The position numbers and the translations under genes were made by a program. A DNA stretch of 64,000 bases from Pseudomonadales bacterium. GTDB taxonomy: Bacteria; Pseudomonadota; Gammaproteobacteria; Pseudomonadales; IMCC2047. Positions within the stretch are counted from its first letter, which is position 1. The number at the start of each line of letters is the position of its first letter. The stretch spans positions 314,501 to 378,500 of the forward strand of contig JACKNY010000001.1 of the NCBI GenBank assembly GCA_024234615.1, given 5' to 3'. This document shows, piece by piece, positions 17,131-24,819 of this stretch. The notes beneath the pieces were generated by a model that was not told the origin of the DNA, made no database searches, and saw only the letters and a list, made by a program, of their open reading frames with translations.

Positions 17131-19746
17131 TTATTGATAATGCCAATTCAGACTAACGCCATAGGTTCTAGGTGTGCCGAAGAGGGCGTAATCATTGCCA
17201 CCGAGAATATAGAGGTGGGCGATGTATTCTTCGTCGAGTAGGTTTTTAGTCCAGAGCACGGCTTCCCAGCTGCCGTCGGTGGTACGATAGCTCAGTTGAG
17301 CATCCAGTAAGTCGTAGCTGGGTTGTACAGTGACGCTGTTATCCGGTTCCCGGAAGCTTTTATCTTGGTAGCGGTAATCAAGGCTTGCCTGGGCGATACC
17401 GTCCCAAGCGGCCCATTCATAGCTGAGCGTTAAATCGAAAGAATGTTTGGGGGCTTGGCGTAATCGATTGCCATTAAAATCGCCGCCGTTTGAGTCATTG
17501 AAACTATCATAGGTGGCGCGCAGGTAGGCATACGAGCCGGATATTTTCCAGCCTTCGACGGGGTGAAATATAAATTCAGTTTCCATGCCACGGAGTGTTG
17601 CAGAAGCTGCGTTGGCGGTTTCAAAGATGCCAAAATTATTGACCGTACGAAACTGAACGACTTGCAAATCACGAAAGTCGGTTAAGAAAGTGACGAGATT
17701 AAGGCGTAAACGGTTATACCACCATTCACTCTTGATACCGAATTCAAAGTTCCAGGCGCTTTCCGGGTCGATACTGCGTCGGGCGGAAACAAGATTCCCT
17801 GGTGCACCTTGAAACCCGCCGCTTTTGAACCCTTTGGAAGCGCTGCCGTAGAGCAGTAAGTTGTCGCTAGCTTGGTAGGAAATGGCTAGGGATGGGGAGA
17901 GGTCATCCCAATGGCCGCGCTCGGTTAGGTTGAAGTCCTCTAGAATTATCGCGGGCGCACCGCCGTTAAAGGCGGACTGGTCTAAACGTTTGCTATCGTA
18001 AGTGTAGCGTGCGCCGATGGTCATGGTATGGCGCGAGGTCAGGTTGTAATCGGCTTGTCCAAACAGCGCATAGCTATTCGTTACGTTTTCTTGGGCGGTT
18101 ACCGCAGTGCCAGTGGCAAAGGGGAACTTTTCTTCACGTGAAGTTTTTTCACGGAGGAAGTAGAGGCCAAGGACATAACGCAGGTTTTTTTCTTCGGCAG
18201 AGGCGATACGAAATTCCTGGGAAAATTGGGTATGGGTTTCGTCCACGATGGTGCCGATTCTTTGATCGGTCGCAGAGGGTGGCAGCCCCAATGAATCTTC
18301 TGCCCAGGCAAAATCGGAGCTGCGGTAGCCGGTAATCGATGTAAACTCGCCCCAGGGGTTATCCCAGAAAGCCCTTCCAGTCAGCCCCCAGATGGTGCGG
18401 TCGGTATATCCGCTCATACCATTCGTGGCATGTTTGAAATCGCCACCGAGAGACTTAAGGATTTCCGTAGGCAGGCGGCTTTCGTAAAGCTGGTTGCCTG
18501 CCGCATCCAATATGGGGCCTCCGGCGTCATCGACTATTGGAATAAGTTTGCCATTTTCGTCGAGTATTCTAATGGGAACTCTGCCCACGACGGGAATACG
18601 GCCAGTAGAGTTCATGTTATCCCAGGTATAGTCTGCGCCAAGCTCGATGCTTAAATCTTCGTTGGGTAGAAATAATAGCTTGTTGCGGGCGCTGATATTT
18701 TCGCGGCCATGCTGACTTTTATGAAGATAGATGTTGTCTTGCCAGCCGTCTGTGTGGCTGGCGCTCAGTGCCAACTTACCCAGTAGTTGGTCGTGTTGCA
18801 AGGGGCCGTTGAAAACGGCGCTCATTGCTCGGTGGTCAAAATTTCCTAGCGTCGTATTGATATCAACGGTGGCCTCTGATGAGGGTGATTTACTGACCAC
18901 ATTAATTGCCCCGCCAATGGTATTGCGACCATAGAGGGTGCCCTGAGGGCCGCGTAATACTTCCAGGCGCTCGATGTCTAATAGATTGATATCAATAGCG
19001 CTAATGCGGCTGACGTAGACATCATCCAAATAAACGATAATTGAGTTATCGAGTGCTGCACCGTCATCGTTGGAGCCAATGCCGCGCATATGGATAGTCG
19101 GCTGGCCTAAGCTAAAATAGGAGACTGTCAGGCCTGGTACTTTTGGACCAACGCCACCTAAGTTAGTAATCTGCGCGCGTCGCAACTGTTCGTCATTGAT
19201 GACGGAAATAGCTTTGGGCACTTGCTGGAGATTTTGACTTCGTCTTTGTGAGGTAACAATGACCTCTTCAATGGGACGAATGCCGTCGAGCAAGTCTTGA
19301 TTAGGGATAGTTAATGCCGCATTGGTTTTAGGGGCTTTTTCGCGCTCTGACCTGGGGTAATTAGGAGAAATGGAAATGGTACTGCGGTCGACAAATCGAA
19401 ACCCCAAGTTGGTCTCGGATAACAGGGTATTTAATGCTTGCACCAGCGTCATTTTCCCGTGTAAGGCTGGCGCCATCAGGTCTTTTGCGTACTGGCTGGG
19501 CATGACAATAGTCAGCTCAGCTTCATTTCCCAGCTTTATTAAGGCTTGTGCGAGAGGTTGTTGTGGAAAATCTAATTGGTAAGCACGCAGGGTGTATTTT
19601 GGCGGCTGCGTGGCGCTATAACTGGAACCACAGTTTAGGATGAGCACACAAACGCACAGCGCCTTAACACCCATTAAAAGGTGAGGCCAAGAAGCTATTG
19701 TCGAGCAATATTGACGCAACCTGTGACCGAAGCTCGGCCTAACCAA
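17131..19746 (-). CDS. FecA-like TonB-dependent transducer with STN domain
   Basis: 871 residues. After a signal peptide it has an STN (secretin/TonB short N-terminal) domain at about residues 50-115 (LDFPQQPLAQALIKLGNEAEL...), a TonB box IEEVIVTSQRR, a plug with LRGPQGTLYGRNTIGG, and the beta barrel. STN domains contact a FecR partner, and fecR plus an ECF sigma gene lie directly upstream in the same direction, so this is a cell-surface signalling receptor. The ligand cannot be told from the sequence; no siderophore genes are in the window, and aromatic catabolic genes follow. Confidence 0.92.
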   Translation of the reverse strand: MVRPSFGHRLRQYCSTIASWPHLLMGVKALCVCVLILNCGSSYSATQPPKYTLRAYQLDFPQQPLAQALIKLGNEAELTIVMPSQYAKDLMAPALHGKMTLVQALNTLLSETNLGFRFVDRSTISISPNYPRSEREKAPKTNAALTIPNQDLLDGIRPIEEVIVTSQRRSQNLQQVPKAISVINDEQLRRAQITNLGGVGPKVPGLTVSYFSLGQPTIHMRGIGSNDDGAALDNSIIVYLDDVYVSRISAIDINLLDIERLEVLRGPQGTLYGRNTIGGAINVVSKSPSSEATVDINTTLGNFDHRAMSAVFNGPLQHDQLLGKLALSASHTDGWQDNIYLHKSQHGRENISARNKLLFLPNEDLSIELGADYTWDNMNSTGRIPVVGRVPIRILDENGKLIPIVDDAGGPILDAAGNQLYESRLPTEILKSLGGDFKHATNGMSGYTDRTIWGLTGRAFWDNPWGEFTSITGYRSSDFAWAEDSLGLPPSATDQRIGTIVDETHTQFSQEFRIASAEEKNLRYVLGLYFLREKTSREEKFPFATGTAVTAQENVTNSYALFGQADYNLTSRHTMTIGARYTYDSKRLDQSAFNGGAPAIILEDFNLTERGHWDDLSPSLAISYQASDNLLLYGSASKGFKSGGFQGAPGNLVSARRSIDPESAWNFEFGIKSEWWYNRLRLNLVTFLTDFRDLQVVQFRTVNNFGIFETANAASATLRGMETEFIFHPVEGWKISGSYAYLRATYDSFNDSNGGDFNGNRLRQAPKHSFDLTLSYEWAAWDGIAQASLDYRYQDKSFREPDNSVTVQPSYDLLDAQLSYRTTDGSWEAVLWTKNLLDEEYIAHLYILGGNDYALFGTPRTYGVSLNWHYQ

Positions 19747-19787
19747 ATCAGTACTCCCCCCGGGCTGGGCAACGCTTGTTATTATTA

Positions 19788-19818
19788 ATAGCCGATACAG
19801 TTTGGCTGCATCGGCTAT
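19788..19818. promoter_or_regulatory. Nine-base-pair hairpin between fecR and the STN receptor gene
   Basis: ATAGCCGAT (19788-19796) and ATCGGCTAT (19810-19818) form a perfect inverted repeat with a 13-base loop. No poly-T follows on the minus strand. It may attenuate readthrough from fecIR into the receptor gene, or mark the receptor's own ECF-dependent promoter region. Confidence 0.5.
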
Positions 19819-19879
19819 CTTATAGATAAATTAGGGAGTTGATTATATAGGAGTAAAGGCGCTATTAGGAGTTGTTGGT

Positions 19880-20842
19880 TTATTTTTTAGGATAGAGCAG
19901 TATTAGCTCATCGGACACGGTGACAGACGCCACATCAAAAGCTTCTTCCAACGCTCGTAATGTGGTTTGCTTATCCTGTAACTGTAAGACAGCAATTACT
20001 TGGAGGTTGTTCAATGCCTCGTCGCCAGCTCTGATCTCGCCCTCGAAGTAGCGGTTAATGTCCTCAAGCACTCGAGCGAAAGACTCACCATTATAAACGA
20101 GCTGGCCTTCGCGCCAGGCGACAACATCATGGGCATCAACTCGATTTGGGTTTTGTGCCAAATATTCGGGGGTAATAACGACTTGTTGGTTACTCTCAAG
20201 CTGAAGTGCTGGTTTGAAGTTGGCTTGGGCCGCCAAATGAATATCCTGATCCTGGGTGACGCCGACGCTACCTTCTAGTACGGTTACTACGCTACCTTTT
20301 TTAGCGTTAAGCACGTTGAACTGGGTGCCCAAGACCCGGACTATTCCATTGCTGGTTTGGACGATAAAAGGTTTTGAACGATCTTTGGCTACATCAAAAA
20401 AAGCTTCGCCCTTGGTTAGGTGTACTAAGCGTCGTTGCTCATTAAAATCAGTGCTTAGGGTGGAAGCGGTATTCAATATAATTTGCGAGCCATCACTGAG
20501 AACCAGATTGCGCTGTTCGCCAACAGCGGTTGCAAAGTGGGTGCTTTGATAGGAGATATTAAAAAATACCATGATGCCAACTAAAAATAAGGCAACAGAG
20601 GCTGCCAGCGCTCTTGGTAAAAAGGTCTTTTTGCGCAAAGGGATTACGCTTTCAATTTCAAGCGCGGCTAAGCTATCCCAAAACTTTTCGATTTCTATAT
20701 AGGCGCGTTGGTGCGCAGGATCGACCGCTAACCAGTGAAAAAATCGTTGTTTTTCCTGCTCTGTTAATTCTTCAGATTGTAAGCGCACAAACCACTCAGT
20801 GGCAGTGTCATGCAATTCGTTTTCTGTCAAGTTCGTATTCAT
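19880..20842 (-). CDS. fecR: FecR-family anti-sigma/sigma regulator
   Basis: 320 residues. It has an N-terminal cytoplasmic domain (DUF4880-like, with WLAVDPAHQRAYIEIEKFWDSL), a single membrane helix at about 77-98, a periplasmic FecR domain (ATAVGEQRNLVLSDGSQIILNTAS), and a C-terminal STN-like segment (YFEGEIRAGDEALNNLQVIAV). It relays the state of the STN receptor encoded downstream to the ECF sigma factor encoded upstream. Gene order sigma-fecR-receptor is the classic arrangement. Confidence 0.93.
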   Translation of the reverse strand: MNTNLTENELHDTATEWFVRLQSEELTEQEKQRFFHWLAVDPAHQRAYIEIEKFWDSLAALEIESVIPLRKKTFLPRALAASVALFLVGIMVFFNISYQSTHFATAVGEQRNLVLSDGSQIILNTASTLSTDFNEQRRLVHLTKGEAFFDVAKDRSKPFIVQTSNGIVRVLGTQFNVLNAKKGSVVTVLEGSVGVTQDQDIHLAAQANFKPALQLESNQQVVITPEYLAQNPNRVDAHDVVAWREGQLVYNGESFARVLEDINRYFEGEIRAGDEALNNLQVIAVLQLQDKQTTLRALEEAFDVASVTVSDELILLYPKK

Positions 20843-20914
20843 TAATCGATAGCAATATTCTAAAAAGTGGCTCGTTCTATAGGTTAGAACGTTTGACCTG
20901 AAGTTTACCTCAAT

Positions 20915-21460
20915 TTATTTCAGCTTTTTCCGCAAATGTTTTAGGGCCTGAATGATATGTTTTTCCACCATGCTGACGGACACTTCCAGAATTTCGCTAA
21001 TTTCCCGATAAGATAGATGCTGTGTCCGGTGCAGCAGGAATGCGCGCTGGCAAGATTCCGGTAGCTCCTTTAGTGCCAACTGAGCGCACTTTAGTTTCTG
21101 CCTTGAAGCAAGTAACCGCTCAGGAGATGGACTATGGACGTCGCCGGTTTGTTCCATGGCTTCTTTCATTAACTGCTGATAATTGCTCCCGCGTTGTTGT
21201 CTACGCATTCGGTCAATCGCTAGGTTTACCGCTGTTTGATAGAGATAACTTTTGACGTTGTCTAACTTTTCAGGCTCGCTAACACCGAGCATTTTTTCAT
21301 AGGCGGTTTGCGCAATATCCTCAGCTTCCTCAGGGTCGGCAAGTTTTCGCGTCAAAAACTTCAAGAGACCGGTATTATGGTCTTTAAATAATTTTTGGAT
21401 AAAAAGGTCTGAGGCCTGTTTGGACTTCAACGCTCTTTGCCTATCATGCTCGCGTACCAT
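20915..21460 (-). CDS. fecI: ECF sigma factor, FecI type
   Basis: 181 residues with sigma region 2 (LADPEEAEDIAQTAYEKML, and the DNA-contact part NLAIDRMRR) and region 4 (LPESCQRAFLLHR, with the helix-turn-helix LSYREISEILEVSVSMVEKHI). It is the first gene of the sigma/FecR/receptor set, 72 bases before fecR. It should direct RNA polymerase to the receptor promoter when ligand binds. I could not identify a Fur box upstream, so iron control is not shown by the sequence. Confidence 0.93.
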   Translation of the reverse strand: MVREHDRQRALKSKQASDLFIQKLFKDHNTGLLKFLTRKLADPEEAEDIAQTAYEKMLGVSEPEKLDNVKSYLYQTAVNLAIDRMRRQQRGSNYQQLMKEAMEQTGDVHSPSPERLLASRQKLKCAQLALKELPESCQRAFLLHRTQHLSYREISEILEVSVSMVEKHIIQALKHLRKKLK

Positions 21461-21677
21461 AGTTAGATTCTGGGGCGTGCTATTCGGAATTCAGAGTTGT
21501 GTAAATCATCGCATAGAATAACGGCAATCACTACCGCTAAGTTTGAGTCGACAACCAATGTCGCCATTCCGAGAAAGCCTTTACTTTTGCGTAACGCGGG
21601 TATTGTCCAGGCCGCAATGGTGGTTGTTATACGCGACCTGAACATCTGGGTACATGGGCTCAAATAACTTATTAGGT

Positions 21678-22085
21678 CTAGAGCGCGTTAAATTTATCCA
21701 GCTTGCCGAGTAAACGCTTCTTTGTGCTCTCAACGTTGACGACAAAGCGTGAATGTTTGCAGGTAGCGACCTGTTCCAAGGCGTCACGAGCGGTAACTTC
21801 GAATTTCACTGCCGGCCCCTTCACTTCAGTAACTTTAGCCGTTATCTCAATCCACATTCCGAGCAGAGTTGGGCCCGTGTGGGTCAGTTCGACGTGGGTA
21901 CCGACGGAGTCCTGGTCAGCCCCGATGTGTTGCATGAGCAGGTTGCGGCAGGCAATCTCTGTGTCATAGAGTAATGCGGGGGTGCTATAAACCCGGCATT
22001 CCTCGCCCATAAAGCCAATGGTCCGGTCTTTGTCTATGTCGTGACGTTCAGTAATTTCGGCGCCTACGGATACGATTTCAGTCAT
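21678..22085 (-). CDS. Hot-dog acyl-CoA thioesterase, FlK-like
   Basis: 135 residues resembling the fluoroacetyl-CoA thioesterase (FlK) family. The FlK catalytic positions can be aligned: Thr in YSTPALL, Glu in DTEIAC, His in ELTHTGP. It lies 71 bases after the thiolase gene on the same strand, likely one operon. In this neighbourhood it may hydrolyse aromatic or ring-cleavage acyl-CoA esters to free CoA when they accumulate; the substrate is an inference. The 217 bases between it and fecI hold no convincing gene. Confidence 0.8.
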   Translation of the reverse strand: MTEIVSVGAEITERHDIDKDRTIGFMGEECRVYSTPALLYDTEIACRNLLMQHIGADQDSVGTHVELTHTGPTLLGMWIEITAKVTEVKGPAVKFEVTARDALEQVATCKHSRFVVNVESTKKRLLGKLDKFNAL

Positions 22086-22156
22086 ACAAGGTTTCCTTGT
22101 TAGTGAATGGAGGTATAAAAAGTTCTACGATTTACTTATGCGCAATAATGTCCTTA

Positions 22157-23362
22157 TCAAATGCGCTCGATGATGATGGCTATACCCTGGCCCACGCCAA
22201 TGCACATAGCACAAAGAGCATAACGCCCCCCGGTTCTGTGCAGCTGATAGGTTGCGGTGGTGATAAGACGGGCACCACTCATACCGAGCGGATGCCCTAG
22301 GGCTATCGCGCCGCCATTCGGGTTTAAACGCTCGTCATCATCAGCAATGTGGAGTGCGCGGGAGCAGGCAAGCGCTTGTGCGGCAAAAGCTTCGTTTAAT
22401 TCGATTACCGCAAAATCAGGCATGGCCAACCCCGTTACTTCCAACAGTTTATTGATAGCAGGCACTGGTCCGTAGCCCATGATCCGTGGTTCGACGCCTG
22501 CTACTGCAGCTGCGACAACACGCGCTTTCGGAGTTAGTCTATGCTGATCTGCGGCCTTTTCAGAAGCCAGTAATAGAGCACACGCGCCATCGTTAACACC
22601 TGAAGCATTACCTGCGGTAATACAACCGCCCTCTCGAAAAGGGGCTTTGAGTTTGGTTAGGCTTTCGAGACTTGTATCGGCTCGCGGGTGCTCATCCTGA
22701 TCAATAATAAGAGCATCTTGTCGGCGCTGGGGAATCGTTACGGCTACAATTTCTTCTGCCAGCCGTCCAGACGCTTGCGCAGCGACAGCTTTTAGTTGGC
22801 TGCGGAGTGCAAAGGCATCTTGGTCTTCTCTAGATATACCGAAGTCAGCGGCAACATTCTCTGCTGTTTCGGGCATTGATTCTACGCCATATTGGCTACG
22901 CATGAGTGGATTGATAAAGCGCCATCCAATGGTGGTGTCGAAAATTTCCGCTTGGCGGCTAAAGGCGGTCTCCGCCTTTCCCATGACCAGTGGCGCACGG
23001 GACATTGACTCTACTCCGCCAGCAATCATTAATTGTGTTTCGCCGGATTTTATCGCGCGAGCAGCAATGGCGACAGCATCCATGCCCGAACCGCAAAGGC
23101 GGTTAACCGTAACCCCCGCTACACTGGTCGGTAGCCCGGCTAACAGTGCACTCATACGCGCAACATTTCTATTGTCTTCACCGGCTTGGTTGGCGCAACC
23201 CATAATAACATCATCAATTAAGCCGGGAGAGAGTGAAGGGTTTCGTTGTAGCAGCTCTCTGATTGGTGTAGCGCCAAGATCGTCAGGGCGCACAGTGGAG
23301 AGAGCTCCGGCGTAGCGGCCAATAGGTGTTCGGATTGCGTCGCAAATATAGGCTTCTGTCAC
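22157..23362 (-). CDS. Acetyl-CoA acyltransferase (3-oxoadipyl/3-oxopimelyl-CoA thiolase type)
   Basis: 401-residue thiolase with the nucleophilic Cys in VNRLCGSGMDAV, the NEAFA motif, GHPLGMSG and the second Cys in CIGVGQG. Sequence is close to the PcaF/PaaJ group of 3-oxoadipyl-CoA thiolases (AYICDAIRTPIGRYAGAL start). A GTG at 23362 gives the family's usual N-terminus; the longer in-frame reading from 23416 adds an atypical extension. In the context of benzoyl-CoA genes it could cleave 3-oxopimelyl-CoA to glutaryl-CoA and acetyl-CoA; classical aerobic 3-oxoadipyl-CoA thiolysis is the alternative. It is transcribed away from the MarR gene. Confidence 0.88.
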   Translation of the reverse strand: MTEAYICDAIRTPIGRYAGALSTVRPDDLGATPIRELLQRNPSLSPGLIDDVIMGCANQAGEDNRNVARMSALLAGLPTSVAGVTVNRLCGSGMDAVAIAARAIKSGETQLMIAGGVESMSRAPLVMGKAETAFSRQAEIFDTTIGWRFINPLMRSQYGVESMPETAENVAADFGISREDQDAFALRSQLKAVAAQASGRLAEEIVAVTIPQRRQDALIIDQDEHPRADTSLESLTKLKAPFREGGCITAGNASGVNDGACALLLASEKAADQHRLTPKARVVAAAVAGVEPRIMGYGPVPAINKLLEVTGLAMPDFAVIELNEAFAAQALACSRALHIADDDERLNPNGGAIALGHPLGMSGARLITTATYQLHRTGGRYALCAMCIGVGQGIAIIIERI

Positions 23363-23451
23363 AGTGTAAGTTCCAGGTTGTTTAATCCCGTAAAGTTGGA
23401 AATGGAAAGCGGCCAAACTAGTGGGGCAGTCATTAATAAACAGGGATGCTT

Positions 23452-23480
23452 ACAATAATGAATGCCAACTATAATGTCAA
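23452..23480 (-). promoter_or_regulatory. Putative promoter of the thiolase-thioesterase unit
   Basis: On the minus strand TTGACA (23475-23480) is followed after 17 bases by TATTGT (23452-23457), about 90 bases before the thiolase GTG. The -35 is perfect and the -10 matches 4 of 6. A ten-base palindrome AGACCGGTCT lies 25 bases upstream at 23505-23514 and could bind a regulator. Confidence 0.55.
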
Positions 23481-23584
23481 TATTGGCGCTATCATGACAA
23501 TGACAGACCGGTCTTACCACAAAGTACGAAAAAGAATTGCCGGGCGCTGGCATCGCTGGGGATAGCTTTGTATCATCTAATTTC

Positions 23585-23599
23585 GTAGGAATACCCTAC
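23585..23599. promoter_or_regulatory. 15-bp dyad upstream of marR
   Basis: GTAGGAATACCCTAC is an inverted repeat (GTAGG/CCTAC) about 30 bases before the marR start. It matches the dyad in the bcr promoter at 11 of 15 positions. It lies just after a possible -10 (TATCAT at 23571), a position that would suit autorepression. Confidence 0.6.
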
Positions 23600-23629
23600 A
23601 TGTCTTAATCAATTGTTCTTGAGGTGGTA

Positions 23630-24112
23630 GTGAATAAAGTGGCCGTGCAATCCAGTAACAGTCGAGATATCGCTGAAGTTGGCGATAAAATTAACTCTGG
23701 TTTTTTAGAGGAATTGATCGGATATCAACTTCGACGTGCTCAAACTGCCTTATTTCAGGATTTCAGTCTTGCCTTAGGGGAGAAACAAATTACCCCCGGA
23801 CAGTTTGGGCTGCTCGTAAAAATCAAGCATAACCAGGGTATTAGCCAAACTGGTCTTGCTAAGGCGGTTGGTGTTGAGCGCTCAACGCTGGGTGAAACGA
23901 TTGATCGATTTGAAAAAAGAAACTTGGTGGAACGACGAAAGCATGAGACTGATCGCAGAGCCTATGCGTTGTTTCTTACCGAGGAGGGGGAACAATTTCT
24001 ACAGTCCATCATGCCTATCGTGTTCCATCACGAAAAGAGAGTTACTAGGTTCTTCACCGCACAAGAGAAAGCGAATCTTTTGACGTTATTACAAAAGCTT
24101 GCCGATCAATAA
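23630..24112 (+). CDS. MarR-family transcriptional regulator
   Basis: 160 residues, winged helix-turn-helix of the MarR family: LLVKIKHNQGISQTGLAKAVGVERSTLGETIDRFEKRNLVERRKHETDRRAYALFLTEEG covers the recognition helix and the wing with its DRR motif. The start is the GTG at 23630, which has GAGG five bases upstream; in-frame GTG at 23624 is less likely. It is divergent from the thiolase and upstream of hcrCAB. MarR proteins such as BadR govern anaerobic benzoate genes in Rhodopseudomonas, so control of hcr, bcr and the thiolase unit is a plausible role, supported by shared dyads. Confidence 0.9.
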   Translation: MNKVAVQSSNSRDIAEVGDKINSGFLEELIGYQLRRAQTALFQDFSLALGEKQITPGQFGLLVKIKHNQGISQTGLAKAVGVERSTLGETIDRFEKRNLVERRKHETDRRAYALFLTEEGEQFLQSIMPIVFHHEKRVTRFFTAQEKANLLTLLQKLADQ

Positions 24113-24200
24113 TAATCAGCACAGGGCAGCTTAAGGGCGATTGCAGATTATTAAAACTCGAAAGGGTTATTTTGTTTTATAATAGTAGCATTACCTTATT

Positions 24201-24215
24201 GTAGCGTAACAATAC
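24201..24215. promoter_or_regulatory. Possible 15-bp dyad upstream of hcrC
   Basis: GTAGCGTAACAATAC keeps the GTA-n2-G...C-n2-TAC frame of the bcr and marR dyads, with weaker symmetry (10 of 15 bases match the marR dyad). It lies 113 bases before hcrC, between weak -35 (TTACCT) and -10 (TACTAT) candidates. This is the least certain of the three sites. Confidence 0.4.
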
Positions 24216-24327
24216 TATATGTTAAACTCTGCTTTTGCCGGTGTGTTGGCAAGGGTGCGAGATTTTTATTTCCTTAGATTTAAGGGTATTAGAGTTAAGA
24301 GTATTGGTGCTTAAGAGGGGTGGTTAG

Positions 24328-24819
24328 ATGAGTAGTGGTGATAAGTTCATTCTAGACCTGAAGGTGAATGGGTATCCGCAGCAAGATTTGGTGCCAAAAA
24401 ACTTGCTATTGATAGATTACCTGCGGGAGAAATTAGACTTGACCGGTGCCAAAATGGGTTGTGATGGCGGTGAGTGTGGTGCCTGTACAGTCTTGGTGGA
24501 TGGTGCCCCCCGGTTGTCCTGCATTACCTTGGCGGCCAAGGTGGCGGGTAAGCACGTGGAGACCATCGAGTCGCTTTCAGATAATGGTAGGCTCTCCGAG
24601 TTACAAAAACAGTTTCACGAAAAGTTAGGGGCGCAATGTGGCTTCTGTACGCCGGGAATGGTGATGGCCTCCGAAGCTTTGCTCCGTAAAAATCCAGAGC
24701 CAACTGACAGTGAGATCCGCAAGGCGCTAGAGGGGAATTTATGTCGTTGTACTGGCTATGTGAAGATTCTTGAGTCTGTTAAAGCGGTAGCTGAAACTCG
24801 CGCGGGGGGATTGAAATGA
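24328..24819 (+). CDS. hcrC: 4-hydroxybenzoyl-CoA reductase, [2Fe-2S] subunit
   Basis: 163 residues, small subunit of the xanthine oxidase family. A plant-type [2Fe-2S] domain has C45, C50, C53 and C65, and the C-terminal [2Fe-2S] domain has C104, C107, C139 and C141 (CGFCTPGM, CRCTGY). Length equals that of Thauera HcrC (about 161). The stop overlaps the hcrA start (ATGA), so the subunits are translationally coupled. The identity as HcrC rather than another xanthine dehydrogenase-family small subunit rests on the hcrB neighbour and its [4Fe-4S] loop. Confidence 0.92.
   Translation: MSSGDKFILDLKVNGYPQQDLVPKNLLLIDYLREKLDLTGAKMGCDGGECGACTVLVDGAPRLSCITLAAKVAGKHVETIESLSDNGRLSELQKQFHEKLGAQCGFCTPGMVMASEALLRKNPEPTDSEIRKALEGNLCRCTGYVKILESVKAVAETRAGGLK

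Noticed and set aside
21463..21663. 66-codon open frame between fecI and the thioesterase gene
   Set aside because: No ribosome-binding site or similarity; overlaps the likely fecI promoter region. Treated as noncoding.
22157..23362. Assigning the thiolase firmly as pcaF of the aerobic beta-ketoadipate pathway
   Set aside because: Sequence resembles PcaF, but no other pca or paa genes are present and all neighbours are anaerobic benzoyl-CoA genes, so no symbol is given.
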